Assembly (NCBI GenBank): GCA_017590115.1
Contig: JAGGNK010010225.1
Span: 3,906,001 to 3,970,000 of the forward strand
Reading direction: 5' to 3'
DNA from: Montifringilla adamsi
Taxonomy: Eukaryota; Chordata; Aves; Passeriformes; Passeridae
DNA length: 64,000 nt
Shown: one piece after another, positions 1-14,434 of the stretch
How the letters are laid out: every line of letters begins with the position of its first letter
How positions within the stretch are numbered: the first letter of the stretch is position 1
Notes under the pieces: generated by a model
The model's database searches: none
What the model was told of the DNA's origin: nothing
What the model saw: the letters and a program-made list of their open reading frames with translations, nothing else
Position numbers and translations under genes: made by a program

Positions 1-3000
1 TCTTGAGACCTCAGACTAATGGGATGGTGTTGAAGACATCAGCCAAGACCTGGTTTTCCTATATGGTGCCTGAGTTAAGTGTGAAGTATGTTTATGTCAG
101 CTTCTGTTGCTGCACATGGAATCACTGCTAGCAAGAAAAAACATAGTTTTTTGCTCTGCGAAACAGCTTAATTATCCTGGTTGGGATTGTCTGTTCCAGT
201 GTATAGTGATCTGAAGGGCAGCTTACCAAGAGTATTTTGAATAAATAAAGGTAATTTCACCTTACTCCTAAAAAGATTGTTGAGCTGTCTTTCAAAAAAC
301 CACTCTGCTTCCATTTCATTCAAGGAGATGTACTGAAGTTCTCTGCTAATGCAAAATCTTAATTCTATTTTCCTGCCAGTCTGATCAAATTTGGAAAGGT
401 TTTCAGAGGCTTTGTTTTTTAAATACCGTTGAAGTGAAAGTTAAAGCCAAAGCAAAAGTTACTATCTTCTCAGGTTTTTCTGATCTCATATCATGTTTCC
501 AGCTTTTTCCTTGCAATTGCCTGTTTAGGTGCCTGCAAGAGCACTAAACCTCATATTAAATGTATTTGTATCATTTTTACTGATGTTGATGCATGTTAAG
601 AAGTTAGTCTTAGAAGTTGCTCTAATTACATCAGCTGCTAAAGACCAAAGTAGGAGTCAGAGAAATTATTTATGCCTCATTTGATACTTTTTAAAATGTC
701 CTCAAGGAATCTGCATAGAGCTATTTGGAACAGGGAGGCTGATGAGAATTAAAAGCTTTGGCTTTTGCATGTCTTTCACATTCTAACAAGAGTGGGCACA
801 AAACAGGAAAGAGATGGAGGCTTTGTATTTCATTTTCCTTGAGATTGTCTTGAGCTGAAAAATGCCCTCTTGCAAGGCATTTGAACAGAACATATTGCCT
901 TGCTCTTCCTATCCGTGTCAAACGAGTAGCCATGGTAAAAGGAAATATGGTCCAGGAAACCCTTAGCTGAACATCCAGATACACTGTGTGCTCCATGACT
1001 TATGTGAGTTAACTTGCCTGCACATCTGTGCTGTTTCTTACTCCCTGACTGGCTTTGTATGATTAGCAGAACTCATACACAGAAGACTGGGGATTATGAA
1101 TAAAGTCATTAGTGTTCCTTGAATGTGTGGGTACACACGTGAGTGTGTTTGTTACAGTGATTTTGATGTGTTTGAGTCTCCTTGTGTTTAGTTATTAAGT
1201 AAATTATTTTCCTGTGTTCTCATAGTGAGTAACGTAATGAGATTCCTCTCTCAGGTCTAGCTGATCAGTGTGTCTCTAGCATAATAATAAGCAATAAATA
1301 TAGGCCTGAAGGGTGTTTGCTGTTGTTTAGTGATGTTCATCATCTTTGGGGTTTTGGTTTTTAGCATTAATAAGTATTTTCCTAAATTTAGCATATGAAT
1401 CAGAAAATATTGCATCTCTGCTGTGTACTGTCAGTGGTGAGACAGACTCTTTGGTGTGAAATATCATGCACTTGTAAATACACTCATAAGATGGCAGATT
1501 AGCAAGTCAAATGTGGTGAGTCATCAAACTGATCAAACAAATTTGGATATGAACCCTTTACTGATAAGAGACCATTTATCTGCATCTGCCAAAGGGTGAA
1601 ATATTTCAAACCAAATTTTGTATATAAATACTTGAAAAGGGGGGTTATTTTTTATAAAATTATAGCAAACATCTGTATTCAGTTTTAGCTTTCTAGCCAG
1701 TGGTTTTAGTTACAGATTTTCTTGCATACATTCACACAATATATTATGGTATTTGTTGTGACAGGGTGTCTGAGGTTGCAACTCAAAATCGTTACCCCAA
1801 GCAACATGACTCACATTCACTCAGAGCTTCTACTTTTGTGTTTGTGTTATTGTGTCTGCGTCCTAAGCAGGTAAGATAGCTGTTCCTTGAAGAGGCACAA
1901 TAATATTTTTCATTTCCTTCACTTTCTAGGCCACGGGCCCTCTCTTTTTCTATTTTTCTGTCTCATTAACAAAGTTAATTGAAGAACTTTTGCTTCTATG
2001 AGTTTATTTGCTCTTATGTAGTTTAGCTACTCTTATAAAATAGTCTTTTGTTCTAGCTCCCACAGAATTGTGGTGTCTGTTTTGCTAAGCAAAGTATCAG
2101 CAAAGATTAAAATGTTGTTTATTTCTCTTTCATTCTCTCTCTGTCTCTGTGTCTCCTTTTAAGGAAGACGGATTTGGCCTAAAGATGTATAATTTCTTTT
2201 GGTTTTAAAGTGAATTCAGTTTGACAGATGAAACCCTCTTTCAGATTTTTTTTTTTTAAATTTAGAGGATCTCAGAAAAGTAGGAAAAATATTTCAGAGT
2301 CCAACACAAAAGTATGTTTGAACATGAAAAGACCCAAGACTCTCAAAAATGTTTGCTCTACAGTTGTTCAAGAACTAATATAACTGCTGTAACAAGACCA
2401 ACAATGGGAAAACTAGTTTAAGTTTGACATAAAATCTTTTTTTTTTCTTATCTGCTGTTTGAGTGATTACATGCCTCTGTTCTTGTTTAGTGATAATGTT
2501 TATGATGTTACTAGTGTGGGAAAAAGATCTTATGTAGACAAAGACGCAGGCCTTGTATTAAAATACATTAATTGAATGTGAAAATTGTAAGAATATCCTA
2601 ATCTTGCTACTCAGACTTTCAGTTAGCAGAATTATCTTTTCATTAAACATACACTCAATTAAAATGAGATACCAGGGTGGTCTCAAATTACCATCCAAAT
2701 TACCATCAAAAGAATGGTTTTACAGGAATGATTTAAGACAAATGCTTAAGACTAATATTTGCTTTAAGACAATGCTTTCCAAGCACATGAATAATAGATG
2801 TCATCAAACATTAGCTTTCCTTCTACACATTTTTTTAGCAGTATGCAATAAATTATTTCAATGTTTACATTCAGTTTTATTGCTGATTAGATGTTGGCCC
2901 AATGACTGGTCATACTGCTGTCTTCAAGGTCTTGGCTTCAGTAGGATTATTTAAGAAGAAATGCATGTGTTATTGCATATAGATAGCAATGGAATGGAAT

Positions 3001-6000
3001 GGTGGCAGTAAATATCTAGTGAACCTCTAAGAACATGGGCAAATATTCCCTCTCTTTATCCAGACTGGAGACAATGTTGTGGCTGTAGTGCTAGCAGTAA
3101 CTGTAACAATTTAATGCATATCCAGGTACATATTCTGTGGACATCCAGTCAGCTTATGTTGTTACTTTCTGTAACAATTTTCTGACATAATTTATTAAAA
3201 TACTCTGTCAGGCTGAGATTTTTGTTATGATGCAAGCAAATTTTTGATACATCAAACAGCAACTTGATAGTCAAGTGAGGATTTGGAGTTTGTTTAATGC
3301 TGTTTTGTAAAATAAAATATTAACATATATGTCTGGGAGTAGAAAATATTAACATACATGTTGTACGTTTCTTTTAAACAGAAAATAATATTTATGTGTT
3401 GTTTCAGGTATAATTAAACAAAGTTTTAGTGCTTCTGAAAGACAGCCTCAGATAAGGTAGGTGTAATTTATGATTTAAATATAATAGATCACTGTTACTA
3501 TCAATTCTGGTTGGTTGTTTCACAGTGGAACAGTTCCTCAAGTTCCTTGTGAAACACGTCCTTGGTTAGCTTCATTTTACCTCAGCCTAGGACACTAATT
3601 CTGCTTGAGGATATTGTTAGAAGGTGTTTGCACACAAAAGCTTTACATGATAGTTTTAACAATGGACCTTGCTACTGAAATGTAAACTGACATCAGTTGA
3701 TTAGCCAAATTCTGGTTTTATTTTTTAAACAGATGTTTTTCCATAGAAAATGGTGCTTGTGTATTTGATAGTATGTTGTAGTAGTGTAGAGTAGTATCTT
3801 GTCCCTTGAACTCCTCTGGTCTTTCTGTGTAAGCATAAACACCCATTTTTTGCATTTTGGAGGCCTCATTTCTTCAAAAAGGAAACAAACAGAAGCAGAA
3901 TATGTCATACCATCCCTCTTCTAAAGATCTTCCTTTTTCTTCTGTTTCTTCAGTAATGCATCAAACACATTCTTGACCATTATTTTTTCTGATCACTTTG
4001 GCAACACCCTCATTAAGAAATGCTGTTAATTGTTTCTTCATTCCTGCTTTTCTTCCATATCTGGAAAAAGACTCTCAAAATCACTCTTGGCTGCATCTGA
4101 CTCCCAAACAAATTTTTTAATTTTACCTTTAACTTAGCTAGGTAAGTGTTTATAATGATAGCATGGATTCTTTTCCTGTGTTTCTCCACAGACCCTGTTT
4201 GAGTCAAGTGCAATATTTTATTTTTGCTTTCAAAATGGTTCTTAGCGTAACCATTCTTAATTATTCTTAGCATAACCATAGACCATCCAGTCTGACCTTT
4301 ATCCCTTCCTAACCTTACATCTATTGCAGTCCTCCCCATGCTTGCAGTCCTGTTGCAGCCTCCCCGTGCTTGAGTGTTTAAGAAGGCACATTTTCTTTCT
4401 CTTTGTAGAAATTCACTGCTATACAAATCTCTGCCCCTCACATAATCATCAGCAAAACTATTTCCTTGTCTTAATTTGTAACTACTCCTTGAAACTGTGG
4501 TTTTCCCAACTGCCACAAAAAATAGATACACATTCTTGCTGTACTCAGGCTATCGCGGCTGCCATCCGTCAGGACATCACATTTGTTCTTTCAGTTCCCT
4601 GGTGTCTGTGCCCATTTTTTATTGCTTATCTCAGCTAGTGAAATCTGCAAGCTGGGAAAGTATTTGTCCAGAGTTTAGAGAAGGATCTAGCATTGAAACC
4701 TGTAGACGTCTATTTCTGACATTGAGAGATTGCTATCCTGGTGTTGTAATACCAATTTTTTCCCCACTTCACTAGTACTGACCAAGGAAAGAAACATTTA
4801 TTTAGTAAAAGTCATTCTATTTTGGACATGCATATTAAACCAATCTTTAAAAATGCACAGTTGTAAGCTAGTGAATTTGGACAGATTTCCCTTAGAGGAA
4901 ACATGAGAAGGAGTCAGGGAGTACTGACAGTTTCTCTGCAATCTTTGATGCCAACCAGAATTAAAACTTTTTTTTTTTTTTTTTTTAATAATGACAGATT
5001 ATGTTGACGGTTCTGGATCAAGACTGTGATCAGGTAATTTTGTACTTGCAAGAAATTCAAACTTTAACTTAAATTAAACCTCACAATTTTCAAGTTTTTG
5101 AACATGATTACATTATTCTCCTGTTGCATATAGAGTGTTTCCTCTTTTGTTTCTTCCTCTTTATTGCCTATTGATCTGCTTTTAAGAGAACCTTCACTCA
5201 CCCATGGTTCCCACACTAAGAAAATCAAGTGTTTGTTCATGATGAGATGGCAGTTTCATAGTCTACAAACTGTAGCTCTTTGCAATGTGAAACATCATGG
5301 TTTTATTTATAATTGTATTTTTAAATGTTAGAAAAGGAGATAATTACATTTTATATAGAAATATGTTATCTGAAGTATCATTAAGGTACTTCTTAAAAAT
5401 ATGAATTCCAATAGTGAATCAGTAAGATCTCATATTAATTGTCATTATCCCAGCTAAACTTCTGCAGAATGAAATGGGAAATTCTCCTGTAAAATGAATA
5501 TTTCATACAGCCCTTGCAAATTATCATGTATTTATGCATCATGATTGATGAAACAAATTTTCCATTTGAAGTACTTTTCCTTTTACTGAGAAGCTTCACA
5601 CTCTGTGAAGCTGTGATTTCAGAATGCATATTGTCTGAGTTAAATAATATCTGAAATAAAATTATTTTGATCAGTTAAGATATTGATCTTCAAAAAAAGA
5701 GTGCTTTTTGTCTGTACTAAGTTCTATTTTACAGATTTTAATATAAAAACTGTATTAAGAATTTCAATTATGGAATACAAATCCAAATTTGATCTCAACC
5801 TTCTGTAGTTTCAGTACTGTTTGCTAAAGGGTACCATATAATAAGAACTCAGTTTAAACATAATGTCTGCAAGCTATAATGTTCTACAGAAAAATACTTT
5901 AGCCTTTGTTGATATTTTCAGTTCTGTGAGTAAATTGAGTAAATCCATTATCTTTTGCAAGTGATGTTTTCCTTTTGGATAAAAGTCTTAAAAGCTTTGG

Positions 6001-9000
6001 TCAAGTCTTCAGCAGCCTATTCACACATGTACCCTCATCTTCCAAATAATGCTGTACTTCTGTGTTTGAAAAAAAACCAAACCAACCAAACAAGGAACTT
6101 GGAGTGGTCTGGAGTGTATGGACTTCATTGGAACTCCTAAAGTCTTTGAAGGACACAGATACTACAAGTAGAAATTAAATCTGGTCCTCCTAGACTTTTA
6201 AGTCATATTGTTGCTGTCATACTAGAAAAGAGAAAAAGCTCCATAAGTTGAATAACAGAGAAATCCAAATTATATCCTTCTTGGTCTTTGCTGTTTGCTG
6301 TTATCATTCTAAACATATTTCTATCCAGGAAAAAAAATAATTTAAGACCTACAAAAGGAAAGGCCCTGATTGATTTATTTTTGGTTTGTAATACAAGCCA
6401 TTGACAGGAAAAGAGGAGACAAATACCAGAGAACAGGGAGCAGTGAAAAAGGGAACATGTCAAAGAAGTAAAGCCTTCATGAATGTCCTTAACATAACTG
6501 AAGATTTTAAGGCTATAATGGCAAGACAACACTGGGTTCTTTTGGGCCTTGAATACAGCAGTATTAAAACAGTTGGCAGAGATGAGGAAATGAAGCAAAA
6601 AGAACTAAATCAAAATTTTTCTTCTTGTGGCATATATTTTAGATTATTATAGCATGGCCTCCACTGTCACCTTGAGTGGAACCAATGTAAGGAAATTCTT
6701 CTTTAAGTGACTCAGAAGACGTGCAAAGCTTCTTTTCCTCTTACTGATTATTAAGAGAAGACCTAGGGAAAAATATGTCAAACTGAATTTCACTTGGCTT
6801 TCTCAAGACATCTGCCAAAAAGCAGTGCAACAAAAAACCCCAGCAATATCAATGATGTTGTCTTCCTGATCCTACTAGAAATGTGTCTCCCTGTGGTAGA
6901 GAAGGATGTTTATCTGCATCGCTTTATTTCTGTGAGAGCATAGTTTAGATCTGGATGATCTTTAGGCACTAATATCTGTGAATATCTTTCTTCTTATTAA
7001 AGTAGCTAGCACAGAAATTCATCAGTAAAAAAGTGGTAATAGTTCTGTTGTGGACTAGTTAATGTTGGTATTTGGATTTCATCACCCTCTCAGTAGAATT
7101 TTTAATCTTGACATAAGATCACATCAGGGAAAAAAAAAAAAAAAAGGAAAATTTTCTGTGGTTGTAAATTTATACATAAGACTTGATGATCCTCAGGGTG
7201 TTTGTGTGAGAGTAAATGTTAGAATATCTAAATTAGTCTCTGAAGTGTGGTTTAGAGAAAATTGTGTTTAGGAGAGGTACAGGGCTTCTGGCTGAAGTTC
7301 AGTACTTTGGCCAAAGCTCTTCACTTAGCTCCGAGGTCCAATGGTCAACTTGGAAAGATTGTTTTGTGAACTAATCTTCTTTTGTGATGCACTAAGTGTT
7401 TTATAGTGGAAGTCTGCTGATAAACTTTTATTTAATCTCTGGGCTTGACAATGTGTATGACTTTAATACACAAGATTAAAAATCCTAAGCAACATATTTA
7501 CCTCATTGAAATACTCTATGTCAGATATATTATTATAATGCTTAGGGAAAAATGAAAATAAATTCAATAACATCAAAATATATAAAAAATATATTGGGTT
7601 AGTCTATGTAAAAAAATCAGTTAAGAAAATTATGTTTGTCATATATTTATCCTTTCAAATAAATGTGACAAAATTTTAACAATTGTTGAAGTACATTAAT
7701 ACTGCTTCTCTCATGGAGTAATTTAGTGATTCAGAGAAAGGGATTTTCTTTTGAAACACACTGTCACTTACATTGTCTAAATTTTTAACGTTTTAGATTA
7801 TCCTTTTTTTGTTCCCAGCATTATTGGGAAAACAAATCAAGCATTTCAACTTGGTATTTACATCTACGGGTTTTAAACATTGTATGCTATTAATGTGCTA
7901 AGGCAACAAAATGAGCTGCCCTCCTGATTTCACTCTTGCCATCTACAGCGATGGCAGGAATTGCTGTATCACAAAGGAAGGTGCATCAGATCAGTGACCC
8001 TGTTCAGCAGGTTCTTGTTCAGCTGCACAAAATTATCTTCAGCACTCATGTATGCATTATTGTTGCTTCTGACATTCTGTACTTTTTAGTCATTTGCTGT
8101 TGTCAAAATGATGTTACTGCAAAGTGCTGCTAATTTAGTTACTGTTCTTTAAAAACAACAGAACTTGACATTTTTGCAGATGGCAGGATGCTTTAAAAAT
8201 ATATCATTAAAATAAAGACTAACTTTGAATATTAGTATGTGGAGGATGGCAATAATTGAGTCATATGAAAAAAAAAAGCTGTAGCTCACCTCAGAAAAAT
8301 TGGTTGTACAGTAAAGTATTTTTACAACATTCTGTCATACCCGTGATATGACTACTTAAGGTGACAATATCATATACTGACCTGGAGAGTCAATAAAATG
8401 CTTTCCTCTGTAGTAATAGTTTTGAAATAACTTTGAAATTGTATTTTAGTTATCAGTACATAGTAATACTCTCTTGGGATTTTTAGTGCAATAGATGAAA
8501 TCCTGAATATGTTAACTATTTTGAAATGTCAGATATTTTTCAAATTTAAGATTTGTTTCAAAACTAAGTTAATCTGTTTCATAGTTAGACAGAGCTGAAG
8601 TTATTTCCTGTTGATTCCTAAACAAAAATGGAGCTGAGCTGATACAAAAGCTGCCTTGAATTCTCACCTAAAAATGTGATTGGAACATCTTTATTCTACA
8701 GAAAGATGGCTACCATTCAGCTATTTGAAAAATTTGCTATTTAAGTAAACAGCTTTTTATTTTCCAAAATGAAGTGTTTACATTTGGGATGTGATGTTTA
8801 TCACCTCAGGGCTTTTGAGATTGATCAGCGAAATTTGTTTGGTTTTGTTTAGAACACAATAACATAACTGAACTTGGTGTGCTTTACATGTCTCTCTTTT
8901 GTTTGGGTTTTTTTTTCTTTTTAGTTCTCAAGCTTATTAAAACATGTAATACAATAATTAAATTATCAGAGACAAAGGAAACAAACATTATTTAAAATAA

Positions 9001-9541
9001 TTGGAAATTATATCCTTCTCCTACCAGCAGAAATGAGGCAGTTCAGTTTTTACATGGTATTTTAGGAGTATGTCCAAGGTGCTCATTAGTGAGCCTATCC
9101 TCTCTGTTGAAGAAGGTTTTCTCAAGTGGCTTACTAATTAATATTAATTATTCTAGTGCAGATGCTCAAGAACTGAGAACTTACAGCAACTCAAAAACTG
9201 GCTCAGAATTGACCATTGAAGCAGTAGCAACAGCTTTTCTCTGATTTCAGAGAAACCAGAATATATACCTGTACTTGTTTCTATGTTCCATATGCCTCCC
9301 TTGCACTCGTTTATGTTTTTACAGATCTAAGGTCAAGTATCTTTTATAATACATAGCTGTTTTCTCAAACTCTTACATATTCCAGCTGACAGTTCTAAAC
9401 TGAAGTTTGCAAGGAAGAGTTCTTGCCTGTTAGTTCTTGGCTGCCAACAGCCTTCCTGTTTCCATGGGAACAAGAATCAGAGTGATCTCTGGAAAACAAT
9501 GTAAGGGAAAGCTTTTTAAAAAGCATTATGTAAATCCTTGG

Positions 9542-9542
<1 letters not shown>
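1..9542. other. AT-rich stretch, no gene supported
   Basis: No frame here has splice borders, codon usage or motifs that I would call coding. The longest minus frame (4013-4531, 172 codons) contains nothing recognisable and lies partly over low-complexity and short duplicated sequence, for example two copies of a CTTAGC(G/A)TAACCAT segment near 4243-4280. Short A or T runs occur at about 4971-4986 and 7131-7146. The stretch is best read as intergenic or intronic DNA, perhaps upstream of the gene at 15861. Confidence 0.6.

Positions 9543-9581
<39 letters not shown>
9543..9581. repeat. Poly(T) run, 39 bases
   Basis: An uninterrupted run of 39 T is flanked by CCTTGGC on the left and AACTGATCTG on the right. 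I see no minus-strand AATAAA signal just to its right and no obvious flanking direct repeat. It is therefore called a homopolymer microsatellite rather than a retrocopy tail. Confidence 0.9.
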
Positions 9582-9584
<3 letters not shown>

Positions 9585-11085
9585 TGATCTGACAACTGAT
9601 TTCATGAAAATAAAAGCTAAAATTGAACACTAGTGCCTGAGGCAACTCCAAGTTTCTCAAGCACTGGACTTGTTCTTTACCATTTCTGCTTCAGAATATC
9701 CCAGTATCCCCATGGTACATTAACTGCACTCTGCAGTGGTATGTAATCCATAGAATATGTTGTCAGCCTTTCCTAAGGCATGATTTTTTTTTACTCTCTC
9801 ATAGGCTACGGAACATTCAACTTCTTACTTAAAGCATATGTGTAAAGCCTTATCTGCATGGGAAAAGTGTAGTATCTGTCTGTAAGAAAAAAAAATCTCT
9901 GCATGCCAGCAGCCGACTGGAGAAGTCTTTTGTGCTTAGCATGTGACTTTGATCCCTGGTTTGTCAGAGCAAATCAGGACTCCTGTGAGGCCAATAAAAG
10001 CATTCTGGATTTATGGCTGTCTAAGAGCAGTAATTTGTTCCAGTGGGATAAATGTCTCTATAATGTCTGCTGTGGCAGTGCTTGAATGTGAATCATTAGT
10101 GGTCAACCCCTCCCTAAGTCAAAAAGCTTCCTGAATTCAGTTGAGTGGTACCTCATGAATTTACATCAATGCAATGATTATAAATGGTAGAAAATAATCG
10201 TTTTTCAAACAGTGTCTGCAGGTATAAGCAACTATGCAGAAACAACATAGAAGATAAATTCAAAAGGGTAATAACGTACCACAGAATTGTTGTCAGACTG
10301 GGTTGATGTCATTGCAGTTACCAACAGCTGAAACTGTACATTTGCTGTTGGAATGTAAAAATTATGTTAAAGGAAAAATTATTTTAAAGTCTTTATTGAA
10401 GACTTTAAGTACATTATTTGTGGGTTTTTTGTTTGGGTTTTTGTTTTTTTTTTTTCTTTTTTTTTTTTTCTAAATATAGATGAAAGATGTGTTCTTTTTC
10501 AACCAAAAGGATACAGGAAGAAAAAGTATGTAAAATCAGTTATGCTTTCTAAACAAGTGAAAGGTAAATTACCTCCCTGAGGAAGCTTAGAGCAAAAAGG
10601 GCACTCTGAATTGTATTAAGACCCATAAGGACCTTAAAAGAGGTCATTGAAGCCATTCTATGCACATTCAATGAAGGTCTAAGCTTCTTTATTAATTTCA
10701 GATGGAGTGATTCATTATAGCCAACATGAAATCTGGTGTAATGTTCTATGTGCTTCATCTGTAGAAAAATGTCCCAAATACTAGCACTTTGATCAGGGAG
10801 GCAAATCTGGTATTACCAGTGTTAGGCTAATAATGATGTTTAGCTTCAAGACTAGAGGAGCTGAGCTACATGGCAAGCTAAGCCTAACAGAACAGGCAAA
10901 CAAAGGAGCCTTATTATAATGTGCAATTAAATCAAGTGTTATACTGTTGTTTATTACCACGCCATTAGACATCCACGTTTCTTTTTGCAGGGTAGCTACA
11001 TTTCTCAGTAATGGCACTTCTGAATGGGTCATTTTTATGGCAGGCGTAACTGAATGGTGAAAGTGTATTTCTTTGTTTCATGTAG

Positions 11086-11195
11086 CTTCCTCCACTTGTG
11101 CATGCAACTTGAAAAGCAGAATCATTGAGAGATTCAAGAAGTCCCTCTTCAGCCAGCAGAACAATCCTTGTAAACTGAAATCAGAAATCAAAAAG
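11086..11195 (+). CDS. Possible coding exon, unassigned
   Basis: This 110-bp segment has a pyrimidine-rich acceptor (TTTCTTTGTTTCATGTAG) and ends AAAAAG|GTGTGG. One frame is open through the whole segment: two bases complete a codon, then 36 residues follow, basic and Ser/Lys-rich (it includes SRIIERFKKSLF). It ends in phase 0. That phase does not fit the acceptor at 15861, but it would fit the exon at 15998. It could be an upstream or alternative exon of the gene at 15861, part of another gene, or a chance match. I recognise no family. The call rests on splice-like borders and an open frame only. Confidence 0.22.
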
Positions 11196-12042
11196 GTGTG
11201 GTACACCACTTACTACTTGTGGTCAAGTTTGTCTTTCTTTCCATTCAATCATTCTGTTGATATTAGTATCACAAAAATATAAGAGTCCATTTTCAAAAGG
11301 AAGTATTTGAAATATTCTCCAACTATCCTATGTTTGGAAAATATTGAGTCTCCTTAAGTATGAAGTTTTTCAGTTTGGTTTCAAGTTTGTATCTTGTCAT
11401 TAGAACTCTTTCTGTAAATGGAAAGGACCTGCTAGCTTCTAACACACAAAACCAGATTTCATCTCATCAGAGCTCAAAAAGACAAGAGGAGAGGCAACGT
11501 AATTAGAGATTATATAAACTCTTAATTTGTGCAAGCTTTACTTGATTTGTTAATAGTTCCTTAATATTTTTCATATTTTGGACTGTATTCCTGCTGAAAC
11601 CATTAATCTTAAGAGAGCAGCATCCCAGAGTACCTTGAATATAACATACCTTGTCCTGCTGTTGCACAGTGTGTCAGCAACATTGTAATGTCATCAATTT
11701 AAAAGTACTGCAGATTTGTAAGAATGGCCTGACTGAAAAAGCATTCTTGCATGTTTTCCAGTGACATGATGGATGCTTTCCAACAGAGAAAGATCTAAGG
11801 ACTAATATCAGAATTTCTAAATGTTCCTTCAGAATCTCCTGAGAGGATTGCAATCAGCAAAGGATTTGAACTTTACTTCCTTGGCATCTGTGTACTGTGG
11901 GAGACTGAAGCTAAGATATTTCATTTATGAATTGATGATAAAGTAGTTATTAGATTTATTATTGTACCTAAAATTTGATGACTAAGGTGACTTATTATCA
12001 TTCACATAATTCTCCCTCTGTAACTTAATTTGATTATCACCT

Positions 12043-14066
12043 ACTTCCACTGAATTATGCAAATTTTATGTCATTGTTTGCTATGAAACAGACTGATCCC
12101 AAATGCTGGATCCTTCCTTTGCTTTTGTAATAATTAACCTGAGGTGCTAAAACTTCCTGGAAGGTGGCACATTGGTAGTGTATTAGAAAGGTAGTTAAAG
12201 ATACTTCTTTCTGAGCTATCAGTTTCATGCTGTCCTATAAATCAAGTTGTGATTTACATTAAACAATTCCTCTATTTCAGCCATAACATTAAATCTAAGA
12301 AATACCTGCTCATTGTGTATTGAGTTGATGTTTTCAGAAACGAATGCCCAAAAATATGTTAAGAGAAAGGAAGTGTTTATTATAAAATTAACCTCATTTT
12401 CAGGTGTTCAGAAATAAAGGAAATTATTTGTGAATGTTATCAACTCTAAAATTGTTAGCTTCAAAACGATTAAATTTAAAGGGAAGAAATACTCTATTTG
12501 AAAAGTAAATTGTAGTAAATTGAAAATGCTTGAAATGTTGAATGCAATTCTGGGCATTCTGCCTTGAAGGAAATATCATTTGGATATCATTTGGAGGGAA
12601 TGGGAGGAACCTAAACAGAGGAAAGAATGATGATGAATTCTTACAGCAAATGTTTTTATGAGGTTGTATGATTTCTGGAAATAAAATTTTAAAATAATGG
12701 GGTTTTAACTACGCCAAGTTAGAAAACATAATAAGAATTACAGACAAAAAAATTCCTCCACTGATCAGTGGTGGGGTAAAGATCTTCCAAAAACAGAGAT
12801 TCTTCTGTTTCTGTAACTGTAAAAGTGTTATCATGCTGCAGAAATGCATAACTGAGATTTCTCTCCTTTAAATGAAGATGGTCCCATTAGAGCTGTTACC
12901 AGGGGATATTTTCAAAACTAGATGCTTTTAAGTTTAATGTCAGTATCATTGCTCATATAATCAAGTAGCTGAACTGACTTTCAGATCTCAAAAGTGCTGG
13001 AATTCCTCTAATGGGAATTATACCACTTGAATATCAGCTAACAATTTCACTTGACTTCCACTGAATTATGCAAATTTTATGTCATTGTTTGCTATGAAAC
13101 AGACTGATCCCAAATGCTGGATCCTTCCTTTGCTTTTGTAATAATTAACCTGAGGTGCTAAAACTTCCTGGAAGGTGGCACATTGGTAGTGTATTAGAAA
13201 GGTAGTCAAAGATACTTCTTTTTGAGCTATCAGTTTCATGCTGTCCTATAAATCAAGTTGTGATTTACATTAAACAATTCCTCTATTTCAGCCATAACAT
13301 TAAATCTAAGAAATACCTGCTCATTGTGTATTGAGTTGATGTTTTCAGAAACGAATGCCCAAAAATATGGTAAGAGAAAGGAAGTGTTTATTATAAAATT
13401 AACATCATTTTCAGGTGTTCAGAAATAAAGGAAATTATTTGTGAATGTTATCAACTCTAAAATTGTGTTAGCTTCAAAATTATTAAATTTAAAGGGAAGA
13501 AATACTCTATTTGAAAGGTAAATTGTAGTAAATTGAAAATGCTTGAAATGTTGAATGCAATTCTGGGAATTCTGCCTTGAAGGAAATATCATTTGGATAT
13601 CATTTGGAGGGAATGGGAGGAACCTAAACAGAGGAAAGAATGATGATGAATTCTTACAGCAAATGTTTTTATGAGGTTGTATGATTTCTGGAAATAAAAT
13701 TTTAAAATAATGGGGTTTTAACTACGCCAAGTTAGAAAACATAATAAGAATTACAGACAAAAAAATTCCTCCACTGATCAGTGGTGGGGTAAAGATCTTC
13801 CAAAAACAGAGATTCTTCTGTTTCTGTAACTGTAAAAGTGTTATCATGCTGCAGAAATGCATAACTGAGATTTCTCTCCTTTAAATGAAGATGGTCCCAT
13901 TAGAGCTGTTACCAGGGGATATTTTCAAAACTAGATGCTTTTAAGTTTAATGTCAGTATCATTGCTCATATAATCAAGTAGCTGAACTGACTTTCAGATC
14001 TCAAAAGTGCTGGAATTCCTCTAATGGGAATTATACCACTTGAATATCAGCTAACAATTTCACTTG
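12043..14066. repeat. Recent tandem duplication, two copies of about 1.01 kb
   Basis: Copy 1 is 12043-13053 (1011 bp) and copy 2 is 13054-14066 (1013 bp), head to tail with no spacer. By eye they differ at 8 bases plus a 2-bp insertion in copy 2 (GTTAGC versus GTGTTAGC), about 99% identity. Every difference lies between copy-1 positions 12196 and 12555; the last roughly 500 bp match exactly. Homology at the break is 0-1 bp. The unit has no convincing open frame, but carries a 14-bp perfect palindrome, CCACTGATCAGTGG. It lies upstream of the gene at 15861. A true duplication is favoured because the copies differ, but an assembly join of two haplotypes is not excluded. Confidence 0.95.
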
Positions 14067-14434
14067 AAGCCACAGTTATAAAACCAGAGTCATCAGCTGC
14101 TTCTCTCATAGGTTCAAGAGAATACACTTTCCTCTTTATCCTCACACAAACGTGTAGTTTGTGACATTTTTTCAGATAATCTGAAAAATTCAGTGCTTTA
14201 TACTAAGTGCAGTGTGCAATGTTCAGTGTTTCTGGAGAGAAAAAGGTAGGATGCTCAGAATGGTGTTCACCACTTTTTCATTAATTTAAAAAGTACTGAA
14301 ATTTCTTTTGACTTCTGATTGTGCTGGAAAACATAAGAAAGTGTAAACTGCCTTCTAGAAGTCTCTGAAGTTTTGGCAAATGAGAAGGAGGTGTCTTTAT
14401 TTTTTTGGTCTCTTTTTTTTTTTTCCCCCCCTAG

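Noticed and set aside
4013..4531. Longest minus-strand open frame, 172 codons
   Set aside because: No recognisable motif, no splice or promoter support, and it overlaps short local duplications and T-rich DNA. In 64 kb of AT-rich DNA one frame of this length is not surprising.
9543..9581. T39 run as a retrocopy tail
   Set aside because: No minus-strand AATAAA at the right distance and no flanking direct repeat.
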